Source of the DNA: Rikenellaceae bacterium
GTDB taxonomy: Bacteria; Bacteroidota; Bacteroidia; Bacteroidales; UBA932
Assembly: GCA_900767405.1 (NCBI GenBank)
Contig: CAAFZB010000023.1
Span: 1 to 21,943, forward strand
Direction of reading: 5' to 3'
Length of the DNA: 21,943 nt
The notes beneath the pieces are model-generated. The model saw only the letters and a program-made list of their open reading frames with translations. It had not been told where the DNA came from and did not search any database. Positions 20,356 to 21,943 of this stretch are shown here, one piece after another. A program made the translations under genes and the position numbers. Each line of letters begins with the position of its first letter. Position 1 is the first letter of the stretch.

Positions 20356-21943
20356 ATGCAGGATATAAGGAACATTGCAATAATCGCGCACGTCGACCAC
20401 GGTAAGACCACCCTTGTCGACAGGATGATATATCAGGCCAATCTTGTGCGCCAGCCCGAAAATCTGGGCCAATTGATTCTGGACAACAATGATTTGGAGA
20501 GGGAGAGAGGAATCACCATTCTTGCAAAGAACGTATCTGTAATATATAATGGTGTAAAAATCAACATCATTGACACTCCGGGCCACTCCGATTTCGGAGG
20601 AGAGGTGGAGAGGGTGCTCAATATGGCCGACGGCGTTCTTCTTCTTGTGGACGCCTTCGAGGGCTGTATGCCTCAGACACGTTTCGTTTTGCAGAAAGCT
20701 ATCCAGATGGGGAAGAAACCCATTGTCGTGATAAACAAGGTAGACAAGCCCAACTGCCGTCCGGACGAGGTCCAGGAGGAAGTCTTCGACCTTATGTTCA
20801 ACCTCAATGCAAATGAGGACCAGCTCGACTTCAAGACGGTTTTCGGCTCTGCAAAGCAGGGCTGGATGTCCTTGGACTGGAGAAAGCCTACCGACAATAT
20901 AACCCCTTTGCTGGATACTATTCTTGAGGTTATCCCTGCACCTGCCATCCAGGAGGGAACTCCGCAGATGCTCATCTCGTCGCTGGAATATTCTCCCTAC
21001 GTTGGAAGAATCGCTGTTGGGCGGGTTACCCGCGGATCTCTTGCGACCGGTTCGAATATCAGCCTGTGCAAGCGCTACGACATAGTTCAGAAGCAGAAGA
21101 TAAAGCAGCTTATGGTATTCGAGGGACTGGGCAAATCCAACGTTGAATCTGTGCAGTGCGGTGATATCTGCGCAGTCGTAGGAATTGACGGATTCGAGAT
21201 TGGAGATACGATTGCCGATTTCGAGAATCCGGAGGCCCTTCCTCCCATCGCGATAGATGAGCCTACGATGAGTATGCTCTTTACCATCAACAATTCTCCT
21301 TTCTTTGGGAAGGATGGAAAGTTCGTTACCTCCCGTCATCTGAAGGACCGTCTGGACAAGGAGCTCGAGAAGAACCTGGCTCTGAGGGTGAAGCCGGGCC
21401 TGTCGGCCGATTCGTTCGTAGTATACGGGCGGGGAGTCCTGCATCTGTCAGTACTTATTGAGACGATGCGCAGGGAAGGGTTCGAGCTGCAGGTAGGACA
21501 GCCCAAGGTGCTGGACAAGACCATCAACGGGCAGCGTTGCGAGCCTATCGAGGAACTCTCGATCGAGGTTCCCGAGGAATTCGTGGGCGCTGCGATAGAA
21601 ATAAGCACCCGCAGAAAAGGTGCGCTCGTTCATATGGAACCCCGTGGCGACCGTACTCTGCTGGAATTCGAGATACCTACCCGCGGACTTATGGGATTGC
21701 GCTCCAATCTGCTTACTGCCAGCCAGGGAGAGGCCATCGTAGCCCATCGTTTCAAGGAATACCAGCCGTTCAAGGGAGAAATCGAAAGAAGGAACAACGG
21801 TTCCCTCGTTTCTCTGGAAACAGGGCAGGCTATCGCCTACTCGATGAACAAGCTGCTGGACCGCGGCCGTTTCTTCGTTGAACCAGGAGAGGAGATCTAC
21901 TGCGGAATGGTAGTTGGGGAGCATACCCGCGAGCGCGACCTTA
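20356..21943 (+). CDS. typA: Translational GTPase TypA/BipA (3' end outside window)
   Basis: Ribosome-binding GTPase of the EF-G-like family that helps 50S assembly and growth under stress or cold. The frame stays open from the ATG at 20356 to the right edge, giving 529 codons of an expected 600 or so; the missing part is the C-terminal domain end. GTPase motifs are G1 AHVDHGKTTLVD (residues 11-22), G2 within ERERGITI, G3 DTPGHSDF (Asp73-His77) and G4 NKVDK (Asn127-Asp130). Later landmarks are SSLEYSPYVGRIAVGRVTRG (domain II), RVKPGLSADSFVVYGRGVLHLSVLIETMRREGFE (domain III) and EPRGDRTLLEFEIPTRGLMGLRS, which are TypA-specific and exclude EF-G and LepA. A 379-codon antisense frame over this stretch is a shadow of this gene. 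Confidence 0.96.
   Translation, partial: MQDIRNIAIIAHVDHGKTTLVDRMIYQANLVRQPENLGQLILDNNDLERERGITILAKNVSVIYNGVKINIIDTPGHSDFGGEVERVLNMADGVLLLVDAFEGCMPQTRFVLQKAIQMGKKPIVVINKVDKPNCRPDEVQEEVFDLMFNLNANEDQLDFKTVFGSAKQGWMSLDWRKPTDNITPLLDTILEVIPAPAIQEGTPQMLISSLEYSPYVGRIAVGRVTRGSLATGSNISLCKRYDIVQKQKIKQLMVFEGLGKSNVESVQCGDICAVVGIDGFEIGDTIADFENPEALPPIAIDEPTMSMLFTINNSPFFGKDGKFVTSRHLKDRLDKELEKNLALRVKPGLSADSFVVYGRGVLHLSVLIETMRREGFELQVGQPKVLDKTINGQRCEPIEELSIEVPEEFVGAAIEISTRRKGALVHMEPRGDRTLLEFEIPTRGLMGLRSNLLTASQGEAIVAHRFKEYQPFKGEIERRNNGSLVSLETGQAIAYSMNKLLDRGRFFVEPGEEIYCGMVVGEHTRERDL

Noticed and set aside
20305..21444. 379-codon open frame on the minus strand
   Set aside because: It is a shadow of typA, which is open in the opposite direction with intact GTPase motifs but lacks a stop inside the window.

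Overview
The window is about 22 kb of chromosomal, mostly housekeeping DNA from a member of the Bacteroidota, most likely an uncultured Bacteroidales. The evidence is the Bacteroidota-restricted families DUF4295 (small ribosomal protein), DUF4296 and DUF3575; TAnnTTTG-type -7 promoter boxes in front of most transcription units; near-absence of Shine-Dalgarno sequences; and lipoprotein and outer-membrane proteins of Bacteroidota type. I see no prophage, insertion sequence, CRISPR array or integron.

Region 1 (1-4047, + strand) is a translation operon: the end of thrS, then infC, rpmI, rplT, lepB, rpmB, rpmG and a 52-codon DUF4295 gene, closed by a strong intrinsic terminator. Region 2 (4049-9439, +) starts at a promoter touching that terminator and runs ftsY, pheT, a DUF4296 lipoprotein, a radical SAM protein and deoC, with overlaps or gaps of a few bases. 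It ends tail-to-tail on a convergent histidine-type acid phosphatase gene (9436-10710, -), and the two genes share a CTAG that holds both stop codons.

Region 3 (10711-12961) is a divergent promoter region with a perfect inverted repeat, followed by a translationally coupled pair: a lipoprotein with an HExxH zinc-protease motif and a DUF3575 outer-membrane-type protein. The aspartate ammonia-lyase gene aspA (-) faces this pair with a 2-base gap. Divergent from aspA is region 4 (14521-18285, +): an Omp85-like beta-barrel, a DUF819 inner-membrane protein and a lipidated Ntn-type amide hydrolase, tightly packed. These three look like one pathway for taking up and hydrolysing an amide, though the substrate is unknown.

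Region 5 (18286-18421) is a compound repeat: two stem-loops in opposite orientation flanking a 17-bp tandem repeat, between convergent genes. Region 6 (18422-21943) holds an NhaP2-type cation/proton antiporter (-), a tRNA-Leu(CAG) (-) with its own promoter and terminator, and divergently the first 529 codons of the translational GTPase typA/bipA, which runs off the window.

The most interesting items are the lipidated amide hydrolase whose nucleophile cysteine lies internally at residue 117, its operon, the zinc-protease/DUF3575 pair under a dyad-centred promoter, the terminator/promoter junction that predicts a leaderless ftsY mRNA, and the compound repeat.
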